The notes: generated by a model not told the origin, from the letters alone. 46,981 nt of DNA from Nitrospira sp. (GCA_027020665.1 JALUVJ010000080.1:1-46981), one strand, 5' to 3'; counted from the first letter of the stretch, positions 10,861 through 20,455 are shown. A program made the numbers and translations.

Positions 10861-10914
10861 ACGATGAATTGGGGCATTTCACTGAAATTTCAGTGAAATG
10901 CCCCAATTCATCGT
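10861..10914. promoter_or_regulatory. Perfect 54-bp palindrome with two tandem TTTCA-N-TGAAA dyads; candidate enhancer/operator
   Basis: acgatgaattggggcatttcactgaaa/tttcagtgaaatgccccaattcatcgt: 27-bp arms, no loop; inner dyads at 10877-10887 and 10888-10898. Confidence 0.7.
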
Positions 10915-10990
10915 GGGGCCGTCAATGATTTCATATTTATTTTATCTTAATTATCAAATACATAGATGTTTTTTATCCGCTTAGCCTCAA

Positions 10991-11007
10991 CTGGCCCCTA
11001 TTTTGCT
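10991..11007 (+). promoter_or_regulatory. Candidate sigma54 (-24/-12) promoter driving the glycan operon
   Basis: CTGGCCCCTATTTTGCT: invariant GG and GC separated by exactly 10 nt; flanking matches to YTGGCAC-N5-TTGCW. Confidence 0.6.
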
Positions 11008-11029
11008 TTGTACCGATTACCATTAAATA

Positions 11030-11055
11030 TAATTTGGGAAAATTATCCCAAATTA
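11030..11055. repeat. Inverted repeat in predicted 5' UTR of the glycan operon
   Basis: taatttggga-aaatta-tcccaaatta, 10-bp arms. Confidence 0.8.
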
Positions 11056-11158
11056 AGCAAGAAAGCGGGTTGACGCATCCAAGACGGAGCTTGGATGTTC
11101 AGAATCAAAAACTTCAATATTGTAGTTGGGTCTCCCCCCGACATCACGGAGGAAAACG

Positions 11159-12460
11159 ATGCGGATTTTTTATTATTCCCATGACACCTACGGTTTAGGG
11201 CACATGCAACGGACCTTGGCCATCGCGCGGCAAGTGGCGCTGGATTGCCCGGAAGCGACACAGCTTCTGGTAACCGGCTCCCCCCAAGCCCATGCATTCG
11301 AATTGCCGGAGCGGCTCGATATCATTAAACTGCCGAGCGTCGGCAAATCCGCAACGGGGGATTATTGTTCGCGCACGCTGAGACTTCCCTTTAAAACCCT
11401 CAAGGCCCTCCGTGAGACCATTATCTTGGAAACCGTCCGGCATTTTAAACCGGACATCGTCCTGGTGGATAAGGCCCCGGCAGGCGTCCGGGGGGAAATG
11501 CTGTCCGCACTGGCCTATTTGAAAGAAGCCCGGCCCGAAACAAAACGCGTACTCGGCATGCGCGATATTGAAGATGATGCCGAGAAGGTTTGCGAAGACT
11601 GGAGACGCCAGGGACTCTACCGATTAATGGACGAGACCTATGATGCGATCTTGCTGTACGGCAACCGGTCCATTTACGACCCCGTTGAAGCCTACCGGCT
11701 CTCACCCAGAACGGAAAATAAAATCATTTCTTGCGGTTATATCGGCAGGCCTAAAACCGCAAAACCGCCCGAGGCCATCAGGCGCGCACTCAATATGAAG
11801 ACCGACCGTCTCATCCTGGTGACCGCAGGCGGAGGGGAAGACGGATTTCCGCTCATGAACACTTATTTAAGGATGCTCTCCGATCATCTTCATCCGGAGG
11901 ACCCGGGTTTTGATTCTCTCATCGTTCCAGGCCCCTTCATGGCCGAAGCCGAACGAAAACAGCTCCACGCCTATTGTTTGAAAGGGCTTCCCGTCTCCGT
12001 GCTCGATTTCACCTCGGATTTGTACAGCTATATGAATGCGGCCGACCTTGTCGTTTCAATGGGCGGATACAATTCATTTTGCGAAATCATGTCTTTGCAA
12101 AAGCAGGCGATTATCGTGCCGCGGGTCAAGCCCCGAATCGAGCAGTTGATTCGCGCGGAGTCTTTCTCGGCGCGCGGATTGGTGCGGATGCTCCATCCGG
12201 CCCGTTTAAATCCTGAAAACCTGCTCAAGGAAATTCAGATGGGTTTTGAGGGACGCGGCCCGCTTCCCCCCCATGCGGCGGGCCTGACCCTAAACGGTGC
12301 AATAAAAGCCAGCCGTGCCTTGAGTGATCTTTTGAAGGATGAAAAACCGCGTGTCCCCTATCACTTGTTGTCTTCGGAAAAAGCATCAAAACCGAAAAAA
12401 CGGGGGCGGGAAATCGCAGGCTTTTTCAACAAAATGAAAGGTGTACCCGCAGGTGCGTGA
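11159..12460 (+). CDS. Glycosyltransferase, MurG-like fold (COG4671-type)
   Basis: MRIFYYSHDTYGLGHMQRTLAIARQVAL...; C-terminal VVSMGGYNSFCEIMSLQKQAIIVPRVKPRIEQLIRA (MurG/UGT-like acceptor/donor motif); RBS ggagg. Confidence 0.82.
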   Translation: MRIFYYSHDTYGLGHMQRTLAIARQVALDCPEATQLLVTGSPQAHAFELPERLDIIKLPSVGKSATGDYCSRTLRLPFKTLKALRETIILETVRHFKPDIVLVDKAPAGVRGEMLSALAYLKEARPETKRVLGMRDIEDDAEKVCEDWRRQGLYRLMDETYDAILLYGNRSIYDPVEAYRLSPRTENKIISCGYIGRPKTAKPPEAIRRALNMKTDRLILVTAGGGEDGFPLMNTYLRMLSDHLHPEDPGFDSLIVPGPFMAEAERKQLHAYCLKGLPVSVLDFTSDLYSYMNAADLVVSMGGYNSFCEIMSLQKQAIIVPRVKPRIEQLIRAESFSARGLVRMLHPARLNPENLLKEIQMGFEGRGPLPPHAAGLTLNGAIKASRALSDLLKDEKPRVPYHLLSSEKASKPKKRGREIAGFFNKMKGVPAGA

Positions 12461-13889
12461 AAAGGACCGGAACAAGGAATTGCCGCAGGATCACCCAGAT
12501 CGACAACTGACATTGGAAGATGCGGAAATGCCTCAATTAAAAACGCTGTTGGACCCCCAAAAAATGTTGGGCGTTTTTAGGAATCAACTCCGTCCGACCG
12601 GAGAGGGGCATTACCATATCTACCATATTTCCGATTGCAAGGTTCACCGGTTCAGATACCGAAAAGGCCAGCGGGTCATCGTGCAGTATCAACTCACGCT
12701 CCATGATCAGCTCACAAAACACAACAAAACACTATGGGTCACCGGAATCAGCCGAAGTACGCCTGAGCACATGAAGAAGCTTTACAAGCGTATCTTAAAC
12801 TCCGATTCATGGTGGAATATCAGTTTATCCACCCTTATTCTGGAGCCTGTTTTATATCTGCCCGCGCTCAAATTGATCCTCCAGACTTACCCGCAGGATC
12901 ATCATTTGCCGACACTGCCCCTGCTCTTGAACGACCGTTTAATGATGCGTGAAAAGCTGCTTCTGAATCCGTGGCTTAAGGACTGGAAAATGATGGAAAA
13001 CACATTAACCTTGATCCGGTACCGTCCTCTTTTGGGCGCAACATTTCGCTGCGATTTTGAAGCGGAACATCTTCGGACCAAAGAAAACATCAAAAAAACA
13101 CTTTATTTCAAAGTGTTCCAAAAGGAAGACGGCCGTCATATTTTTGAACAACTTGTGCAACTTAAAAAAGACTTCCCGGTCAAGGAACAAGGGCTTTATA
13201 TCGTCAACGCCATCACTTATTCAAAACAATTAAAGACCCTGGTGCTCGAAGCGGCACAGGGCATCCCTTTGAGTGTTTTTATTTTAAACGGGGTCTCTAT
13301 TGAACAGACATTGGAGAAAACGGCCGAGGCTCTTGCGCATTTTCACCTCAGCCCTTGTGCATTGTTTAAACATCAATCAAAAGCGGTGCGTTTGAAGGGT
13401 GCGGAAAAAGCCGTCCGGTTTATCCGGGAGGTTTGTCCGGAACTGCAGGAAAAATCCCGGCAGCTCTTCTTTCAAATTCAATCCCGGATAAAAGATGTCG
13501 TGCTTTGTCCGGCGCATCTGGATCTCAAGCCCGAACATATTTTTATCGACGGCGCACGTGTCACCCTGATTGACCTGGATGCGGCCGCGATGAGTGATCC
13601 TGTTTACGACATTGCCTCCCTCATCGTCAGAATTGAGTTCCTTTCGGAAACCGGGCAGATTCCCCAAGAGGTCGTCGCGTCGGCCTTGAGGGGGCTCAAA
13701 GCACGCTATTTTTCAAAAGTCCCCCATTCCTGGAAAGAAAGACTCATTCCAAATTATTGTTGCGCTGCTCTGAAAATCGCACTTTACCATCTGCAACACC
13801 AGGAAAAGGATGCGAAACATCGTGTCGCCATCCTTTTGGAGAAATGTCTTCAGTATCTAAGCAAACAAGAAAGGCAGGAAAAACCATGA
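12441..13889 (+). CDS. Aminoglycoside phosphotransferase (APH)-fold kinase
   Basis: CPAHLDLKPEHIFIDGARVTLIDLDAAAMSDPVYDIASLI: catalytic HxDxxPxN-like loop and D-L-D; GTG start overlapping previous gene. Confidence 0.75.
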   Translation: MYPQVREKDRNKELPQDHPDRQLTLEDAEMPQLKTLLDPQKMLGVFRNQLRPTGEGHYHIYHISDCKVHRFRYRKGQRVIVQYQLTLHDQLTKHNKTLWVTGISRSTPEHMKKLYKRILNSDSWWNISLSTLILEPVLYLPALKLILQTYPQDHHLPTLPLLLNDRLMMREKLLLNPWLKDWKMMENTLTLIRYRPLLGATFRCDFEAEHLRTKENIKKTLYFKVFQKEDGRHIFEQLVQLKKDFPVKEQGLYIVNAITYSKQLKTLVLEAAQGIPLSVFILNGVSIEQTLEKTAEALAHFHLSPCALFKHQSKAVRLKGAEKAVRFIREVCPELQEKSRQLFFQIQSRIKDVVLCPAHLDLKPEHIFIDGARVTLIDLDAAAMSDPVYDIASLIVRIEFLSETGQIPQEVVASALRGLKARYFSKVPHSWKERLIPNYCCAALKIALYHLQHQEKDAKHRVAILLEKCLQYLSKQERQEKP

Positions 13890-15142
13890 AAATCCTATAC
13901 ATCTGTGCCGATTTCGGCATCCCGGTACTCGGAACAAAAGGCGCCGCCGTGCATGTGCGGGAGATGATCGCAGCCCTAAAACGTGCGGGGCATTCCGTTA
14001 CCCTTGCCGCGCCCAAACTTCAAAAAAACCTTTGGGAAAACCCGGAAGAAATCGCGAGCCGCCTGCTGCATCTGCCGCCGGCCCCCGCTAACCGCGAAAC
14101 CATGAAAGACTTGACGGAATTTGAAGAGATGTTGGGCGAAACCACACCCCTGCCCGGACAAATCCGTCGCATGCTCTACAACAAGGAAATGGCGCATCAA
14201 TTGCTCCGCCGTTTCACAACACACCCGCCCGACTTGATTTACGAGCGGGCCGCGCTTTTTTCTACCGTCGGGGTCATGGTCGCGGAAACCTTGAACAAAC
14301 CCCTGATTCTGGAATTAAATGCCCCCTTGGCCGATGAGCAGTCGGCATACCGGGGGGAATGCCTGGGCGGCCTGGCAAAAAAAACCGAAGACTTTGTTTT
14401 AAAACGCAGTGACGCCATCCTGAGTGTTTCGGCCTTGCTCAAACAATACGCCGTTTCGGCGGGCGCAGACCCCGGGCGTGTCCATGTTTCCCCAAACGGC
14501 GTCAATCTTCAGGCTTTTCAAAAAAATACCGATACAAAAAAAACAAGGGCCACATGGGGATTGGGCACAGGCCCCGTCATCGGATTTGTGGGCGGGCTTC
14601 GGCCCTGGCACGGGGTAGGCGCCCTGCCCGCATTGCTTGAACGGCTCCGCCCGAAACATCCGGACATGCAATTGGTCATTGCCGGGGAAGGCCCGCTGCG
14701 TCCGGCCTTGCAGCGGGCCTTCGATGCCCTGGGGTGCGCAGACTCTGTCTGCTTCACGGGCGCGATTTCCCATAAAAAGATTGCGGCACTCGTCCCGTGC
14801 TTTGACATCGCTCTCGCGCCCTACGAAAAACTTGAGCATGATTTTTATTTTTCGCCCCTGAAGCTCTTTGAATACATGGCCTGCGGTGTGACCGTTGTGG
14901 CCGCGGATGCCGGACAAATCGGAGAAATCATCACCCACGGCCAAACCGGTCTGCTCTACCCTCCCGGCGAGACGGAAGCCTTGGTCGCATGCTGTGAACA
15001 ACTGCTGGCCGCCCCCCGTTTAAGCCGGCAGATGGGGCAGGCCGCCGCCAAAGAAATCCGCGCAAATTACACCTGGGATCACAACGCCGCCCGTGTCGTT
15101 TCGGTTTTTAAGCGGCTCGAAGAAAAAAAGGAGGTGTCATGA
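13886..15142 (+). CDS. Glycosyltransferase family 4 protein
   Basis: MKILYICADFGIPVLGTKGAAVHVREMIAALKRAGHSVTL...; APYEKLEHDFYFSPLKLFEYMACGVTVVAADAGQIGEII; ATGA overlap with previous gene. Confidence 0.88.
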   Translation: MKILYICADFGIPVLGTKGAAVHVREMIAALKRAGHSVTLAAPKLQKNLWENPEEIASRLLHLPPAPANRETMKDLTEFEEMLGETTPLPGQIRRMLYNKEMAHQLLRRFTTHPPDLIYERAALFSTVGVMVAETLNKPLILELNAPLADEQSAYRGECLGGLAKKTEDFVLKRSDAILSVSALLKQYAVSAGADPGRVHVSPNGVNLQAFQKNTDTKKTRATWGLGTGPVIGFVGGLRPWHGVGALPALLERLRPKHPDMQLVIAGEGPLRPALQRAFDALGCADSVCFTGAISHKKIAALVPCFDIALAPYEKLEHDFYFSPLKLFEYMACGVTVVAADAGQIGEIITHGQTGLLYPPGETEALVACCEQLLAAPRLSRQMGQAAAKEIRANYTWDHNAARVVSVFKRLEEKKEVS

Positions 15143-16221
15143 AAAGAAATAAACCGGCACGCATCGCCTACGTGCTGAAGGTCTTCCCCAAGCTTTCGGA
15201 AACCTTTATCGCCAGGGAAATTGCGGAGATTAAAAAACGCGGGCTTTCGATTTGCATCCTCTCCATGAAACGCCCAGATGATCCCGTTGTGCACGACATT
15301 GTGCGGAAGGCCGGCCTGGAAAAAGAAACCGTCTACGGTGTGGAGCGTTTCGCCGAAACACTTGCAGCCTTCAAACCGGATTTAATCCACGCCCACTTTG
15401 CAACAGAGCCGACGGCGGAAGCCCTTGCACTGGCCTCGGCATGCAAATGCCCCCTCACCTTTACGGCGCACGGCTACGACATCTACCGCCGACCTCCCGC
15501 CGATTTTCGGGAACGTGCGGCAAAAGCTGCGGCAGTCATCACGGTCTCCGAGGCCAACCGGGCCTATATTGCCGAAACCTTCGCTGTGCCGAAACGGAAG
15601 CTTACGGTCATTGCTTCAGGGGTCGATACCCGCGTATTTCGGCCCAATAAACAGGCAAACACACAGCCGCACATTGTCTGTGTCGCAAGGCTTGTCCCGG
15701 TTAAAAACCTGGGCCTGCTTTTGTCCGCCTGCAGGATTTTAAAAAACCAGGGCGTCGCCTTTCAATGCGTCATCATCGGGGAAGGCCGCAGCCGCGCGGC
15801 ACTTGAAACGATGCGAAGAAAACACCGGCTGGAAAAGACCGTGGTATTGACCGGCGCGGCGGACAGCCGTCAAGTCCTGGCCTGGTGGCAGCGGGCCGAC
15901 CTTGCCGTCTTAAGCAGTACCAGCGAAGGCATGCCCGTGAGCCTCTTGGAAGCTGCAGCCTGCGGCGTGCCTATTGTGGCCACCGCAGTCGGCGGGATTC
16001 CCGAACTCGTGCAAACGGGCAAAACCGGCTACCTCGTCACCCCCGGCGACGCCCCGGCCTTGGCCGAGGGCATCAAGGCCCTGCTTTCGCATCCGGACCG
16101 GGCCCTTCGCATGGGGCAAGCCGCCCGGAAGATCATTGCGCAACGCTTTTCAATCGCGCATCAAGGGGATCGCTTGCTCGCACTTTGGACGGACATCATG
16201 CATAAGGAGCAATGCCCATGA
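15139..16221 (+). CDS. Glycosyltransferase family 4 protein
   Basis: RIAYVLKVFPKLSETFIAREIAEIKKRG...; SEGMPVSLLEAAACGVPIVATAVGGIPELVQTGKTGYLV; ATGA overlap. Confidence 0.9.
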   Translation: MKRNKPARIAYVLKVFPKLSETFIAREIAEIKKRGLSICILSMKRPDDPVVHDIVRKAGLEKETVYGVERFAETLAAFKPDLIHAHFATEPTAEALALASACKCPLTFTAHGYDIYRRPPADFRERAAKAAAVITVSEANRAYIAETFAVPKRKLTVIASGVDTRVFRPNKQANTQPHIVCVARLVPVKNLGLLLSACRILKNQGVAFQCVIIGEGRSRAALETMRRKHRLEKTVVLTGAADSRQVLAWWQRADLAVLSSTSEGMPVSLLEAAACGVPIVATAVGGIPELVQTGKTGYLVTPGDAPALAEGIKALLSHPDRALRMGQAARKIIAQRFSIAHQGDRLLALWTDIMHKEQCP

Positions 16222-17264
16222 ATGTGACCGTACGCGACCCCTTCGGCATCTGCCGTGATGCGGCCATGCCGACGCTTGCGGCGGCAATCGATCCTGCGGC
16301 CGTTGAAAAGGAATTCCGCAAACGTTTGCCGCAACTGTTCTCGGAAAACACCCCGGCCCGTTTACGGGAAATCCGGGTCATTCGTTACAAACCCGCGCGG
16401 CGCTGTTTAATCGAATACGATATCGCATGCAAACAGCCGAAGGCATCCTGCTCATGCGCAACCTTCATTGGAAAAGTGCGTGTCCGGCGTTACGGCAAGG
16501 CCGACTACCGTTTGCAAAAGGCATTCTGGGCAGCCGGATTTCAGGCGGACTGCGAAGATGAGATTGCCGTGCCCGAAACCGTCGGAACCCTTCCGGCCTT
16601 CCGGATGTGGCTACAGCGCAAAGTTTCGGGGCGCCTTGCAACAGAGCTCCTCTTAAAGACAGAGCATCAATGGCTGGCGATTAAAATCGCGGAAGCCGCA
16701 CACAAGTTGCACCGGGCCAATGTTCCCGCAAAACGGGTGCACCTGATGATGGATGAACTGCGCATCCTTCATGAACACCTGCCCAAAGTCGGTTTGAAAA
16801 ACCTGCGATGGAGCGGACGCATCCGCCGGATTTTGGATGCGGCGGACCGGCTGGGGGCAATGACACCCGTTCCCACCCTCACCGGAATTCATCGCGATTT
16901 TTATGCCGACCAGGTCATCGTGGACAACAGAAGACTTCATCTGATCGATTTTGACCTCTATTGTCTGGGGGATCCGGGTCTCGATATTGGAAATTTCATC
17001 GCCCACGTCACGGAGCAAAGCCTCAGAACAACGGGCGATACCCGTCAATCGCACGCATTCGAAGCACTCATGGAAGCGCGCTTTGCGGCCCTTTCCGGGG
17101 AAAAGGTCCGGGCATCCGTCAGGGCCTACACCACCTTGACGCTCATCCGGCATATCTACTTGAGCACTTTGTTCCCGGAGCGCCGCGCATTCACGGCATC
17201 CTTGATGGAAATTTGTGAAGAACGCCTGCATATTCTAAAAACCCTTGGGAGCGGCATTTCATGA
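16218..17264 (+). CDS. APH/choline-kinase-fold phosphotransferase
   Basis: GIHRDFYADQVIVDNRRLHLIDFDLYCLGDPGLDIGNFIAH catalytic motifs; ATG at 16218 has RBS aaggag and ATGA overlap. Confidence 0.78.
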   Translation: MNVTVRDPFGICRDAAMPTLAAAIDPAAVEKEFRKRLPQLFSENTPARLREIRVIRYKPARRCLIEYDIACKQPKASCSCATFIGKVRVRRYGKADYRLQKAFWAAGFQADCEDEIAVPETVGTLPAFRMWLQRKVSGRLATELLLKTEHQWLAIKIAEAAHKLHRANVPAKRVHLMMDELRILHEHLPKVGLKNLRWSGRIRRILDAADRLGAMTPVPTLTGIHRDFYADQVIVDNRRLHLIDFDLYCLGDPGLDIGNFIAHVTEQSLRTTGDTRQSHAFEALMEARFAALSGEKVRASVRAYTTLTLIRHIYLSTLFPERRAFTASLMEICEERLHILKTLGSGIS

Positions 17265-19060
17265 AGACATACCAACAAACCCGTTTTAAGCACCTGCTTT
17301 TAAACCATCTTTCAGAGGTCAAGGGTGCCCTTTTCGCCGCAGTGCTCTGCTTGATCGGTTTTACCGCAACGGAATTGCTCGGCCCCTGGCCCCTCAAAAT
17401 TATTTTTGATTACATTCTTTTGCCGAATCCCTTGCCGGAATCATACTCTTTTTTGGAGCCCGTCTTTGCAAAAGGCCATACCTTTTCCCTGACGGTCCTG
17501 GCAGGTGCAGTACTCATCATTGCCCTGTTGCAGGGGGGGTTCTCCTATTTTCAGGTCCTCATTACCTCCCGCATCAGCTTTCATTTTGTTTATGTTATCC
17601 GGCGGGCGCTGTTCGACCATCTGCAACACCTCTCGCTTTCCTTTCACGACCGTGCGCGCTCGGGCGAACTCATGACCAAGATTTCGGGCGATACAAAAAT
17701 TCTAAAAGAGCTTTTTTCGGAATCCGCCCTCAATTTCGCGGCACACTTGATGAAGATTATCGGCATGTTTACGGTGATGTTTTTGTTGAACTGGAAACTC
17801 ACGCTGCTGGTTTCATTGACGCTTCCTCCGCTGATCGCCCTGCTTTTTTATGCCTTTCAAAAAATCAAGCACCAGGCAAAAAAACAACGCAAGGAAGAAG
17901 GCCGGATCGCGAGCAGAATCAATGAACTGCTGACCATGATTCCCCTCGTGCAGTCCTATGCGCGCGAGCCTTATGAAAAGGCGCGTTTTGAGAGCGAAAG
18001 CAGCGAAACACTGGAGCGCTCGATTCGCATAACACGCCTGACGGCGATCAGCACGCGCACGGTCGAAATCATCTGTGCCGTCGGCATTGCCGCCGCCATT
18101 TTTTTCGGATCGCAGCAAGTCCTTCATCGCTTCATGACACCGGGCGACTTGCTGGTTTTCATGTCTTATCTCAAACAAATGTATACCCCTTTAAAAAAAT
18201 TGCCGCGTCTTTTGTCCAAGTTTTCAAAAGCAAGGGTCAGCGCAAAGCGCATTGCGGCCCTCTTTTATGAAGAGCCCGAAATTTCAGACGCGGCGAAGCC
18301 CGTTTACGCCGAAAACCTGCGCGGAGAGATTCGGTTTGAGTCCGTTTCTTTCTCATACGATGACGGCCGGAAAATACTGGATCAGGTTTCCTTTTCCGTC
18401 GCACCGGGGCAGCGGGTCGCGCTTGTGGGAGCTTCCGGCGCGGGGAAATCGACAATCGCGAAACTCTTGTTGCGGCTTTACGAATTTCAGGCGGGTGAAA
18501 TCCGCATCGACGGCGTGGATATCCGAAAATACGCGCGAAAGTCCCTGCGCCGTGAAATCGCACTCGTCTTGCAAGAATCCGTTCTGCTCGGCGCGAGCAT
18601 CCGGGAAAACATCGCCTACGGGAAACCCGATGCGACGGACACGGAAATTGAAGCAGCCGCAGAACTTGCCTGCGCCGCAGGCTTTATAAAAGCTCTGCCC
18701 GAGGGCTATGAAACCCGGGTCGGCGAACGGGGCTGCACGCTCTCCGGCGGACAGCGGCAGCGCATCGCCTTGGCCCGCGCCATCATCCGGCAACCTTCCA
18801 TTCTCATTCTGGACGAACCCACAGCCGCCTTAGACGCCGCATCCTCCAAGGCCGTTCAGGCGGCGATGGCACGCTTCCAAAAGGGCCGGTCGGCCTTGGT
18901 CATCGTGCATCAACTGCATGACATCCGGGATTTTGATCAAATCATCGTTTTGAAAAACGGCCGGGTGGTCGAGCAGGGCACGCATCAAGACCTGCTCGCA
19001 AAAGGCGGATACTATTATGACTTGAGCCGAGCCGCCCATACGCTTCAGGGGATTTCATGA
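17261..19060 (+). CDS. ABC transporter, fused TM-NBD exporter (MsbA/lipid-A-exporter-like)
   Basis: N-terminal 6-TM domain; Walker A GASGAGKST, signature LSGGQRQR, Walker B ILILDEPTAALD; ATGA overlap. Confidence 0.94.
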   Translation: MKTYQQTRFKHLLLNHLSEVKGALFAAVLCLIGFTATELLGPWPLKIIFDYILLPNPLPESYSFLEPVFAKGHTFSLTVLAGAVLIIALLQGGFSYFQVLITSRISFHFVYVIRRALFDHLQHLSLSFHDRARSGELMTKISGDTKILKELFSESALNFAAHLMKIIGMFTVMFLLNWKLTLLVSLTLPPLIALLFYAFQKIKHQAKKQRKEEGRIASRINELLTMIPLVQSYAREPYEKARFESESSETLERSIRITRLTAISTRTVEIICAVGIAAAIFFGSQQVLHRFMTPGDLLVFMSYLKQMYTPLKKLPRLLSKFSKARVSAKRIAALFYEEPEISDAAKPVYAENLRGEIRFESVSFSYDDGRKILDQVSFSVAPGQRVALVGASGAGKSTIAKLLLRLYEFQAGEIRIDGVDIRKYARKSLRREIALVLQESVLLGASIRENIAYGKPDATDTEIEAAAELACAAGFIKALPEGYETRVGERGCTLSGGQRQRIALARAIIRQPSILILDEPTAALDAASSKAVQAAMARFQKGRSALVIVHQLHDIRDFDQIIVLKNGRVVEQGTHQDLLAKGGYYYDLSRAAHTLQGIS

Positions 19061-20400
19061 AGGGGGTGATGCGTCAACCGGCCTTCGTGATTTTCTGCCT
19101 GGGGTTTTGTTTTTTTCTTGCTTTTCCGAAACCCGCGCACGCGGCCGAGAAAACAAAGGACGCTCCGGCCATTGATCCGGAAGCTTCCCCCCCCTTGCGC
19201 CACCGGCGCAGCCCGGCATTTTCCTGGGGTGCGAAAATGAATTTGGAAGTCCGCCTCCGGGATAACCGAGATCTGCGTACGCGCCGTGATGACCGGGACA
19301 CCCGAACGACAGGGGAGCTTACATTTGCAGGCCTCTACCTGCCGCAAATAAAAGCTTTGCCCCCGGGACTTGCCTTTTTTGGAGAATTTGGGCTCACACG
19401 TGTCATCCGTCACAGAGAGGGACGCGGGAAGACAAGCGATGAAACAAGGCTCAGCTTTAGAAAGGGGCATGTGACTTGGCCGCGTTTTTTGCACCCGGCA
19501 CTGCGCCTGCGCGTGGGGCGGCAACGCTTTAAAGACCGGCGCGAATGGGTTTATGACGACACGCTTGACGCGGTGCGCATTTTTTATAAAAAAGACGGGC
19601 TCAGGCTCCAATTATCTTACAGCAGCAATGTTTTTGATCCCGAAAATACGGCAGACCGGATTAAAAACCTCATGTTCTTCGGACTTTACAGGATTTGGAA
19701 ACAAGATCAGACCGCCTTTTATTTCATCAACCGCCGCGGAAAATTCAATGAAGCCGACCCCGATTTCGACTTGAATTTCATCGGCATCTCCCTGCATGGA
19801 AAATCCTTGAAAAGACAGCGGTACTGGCTGGAATCGGCACTGGTTACGGGAGATGAAAAACAACGGGATGTGCTGGGGTACGGTTTTGATCTCGGCTGGA
19901 TTTCGCGGCTGAAACACCCTTACAAACCGGCCCTCACCCTGGCCTACGCCTTTGGTTCGGGCGATGCGAACCCCGACGATGCACGCGACAGAAGCTTCCG
20001 TCAGACGGGGCTGCAAGACAATGATGCCAAGCTGCGCGGCGTCACAAAAATCAAACAATACGGCGAACTCTTTGAGCCGGAACTAAGCAATCTTATGGTG
20101 GCAACGCTTGGGTTCGGATTCCGTCCCGCCAAAAAGGCTTCCATAGACATTGTCTATCACCGTTACACTCAGGTGTGGGCCTACGCGGGAAGAGAAAATG
20201 TGCTCCGGGATGCGGGCATTAAAGAAGACCCCAATGGAAAATCACGCAATTTGGGCGATGAAATCGACCTGGTCTTCGCTTGGAAAACAAACGCAAGATT
20301 ACGCTTTGAGTGGCTTGCGGCCTTTTTCCTGCCCGGTTCCGCTTTCGACAACACAGATCCGGCTTTTTTGGGAAAACTGAAAATCAGCTTTATCCTGTAG
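19057..20400 (+). CDS. Alginate-export (AlgE)-like outer-membrane beta-barrel protein
   Basis: Signal peptide; RVGRQRFKDRREWVYDDTLDAVRIFYKKDGLRLQLSYSSNVFD, GDANPDDARDRSFRQTGLQDNDAKLRGVTKIKQYGELFEPELSNL are typical of the alginate_exp family; terminal aromatic-rich strand. Confidence 0.82.
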   Translation: MKGVMRQPAFVIFCLGFCFFLAFPKPAHAAEKTKDAPAIDPEASPPLRHRRSPAFSWGAKMNLEVRLRDNRDLRTRRDDRDTRTTGELTFAGLYLPQIKALPPGLAFFGEFGLTRVIRHREGRGKTSDETRLSFRKGHVTWPRFLHPALRLRVGRQRFKDRREWVYDDTLDAVRIFYKKDGLRLQLSYSSNVFDPENTADRIKNLMFFGLYRIWKQDQTAFYFINRRGKFNEADPDFDLNFIGISLHGKSLKRQRYWLESALVTGDEKQRDVLGYGFDLGWISRLKHPYKPALTLAYAFGSGDANPDDARDRSFRQTGLQDNDAKLRGVTKIKQYGELFEPELSNLMVATLGFGFRPAKKASIDIVYHRYTQVWAYAGRENVLRDAGIKEDPNGKSRNLGDEIDLVFAWKTNARLRFEWLAAFFLPGSAFDNTDPAFLGKLKISFIL

Positions 20401-20455
20401 CCTGTGCGGGCGCAAAGGCGCACGATTTTGCCGTGATTCAACATGAGGGTGTGAG

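Noticed and set aside
10861-10914. Interpretation of the 54-bp palindrome as a rho-independent terminator
   Set aside because: Lies between divergent gene starts, has no T-tract on either side and no loop; regulatory site is a better fit.
14399-15001. 200-aa minus-strand ORF within the GT4 gene
   Set aside because: Antisense shadow ORF of a well-supported glycosyltransferase.
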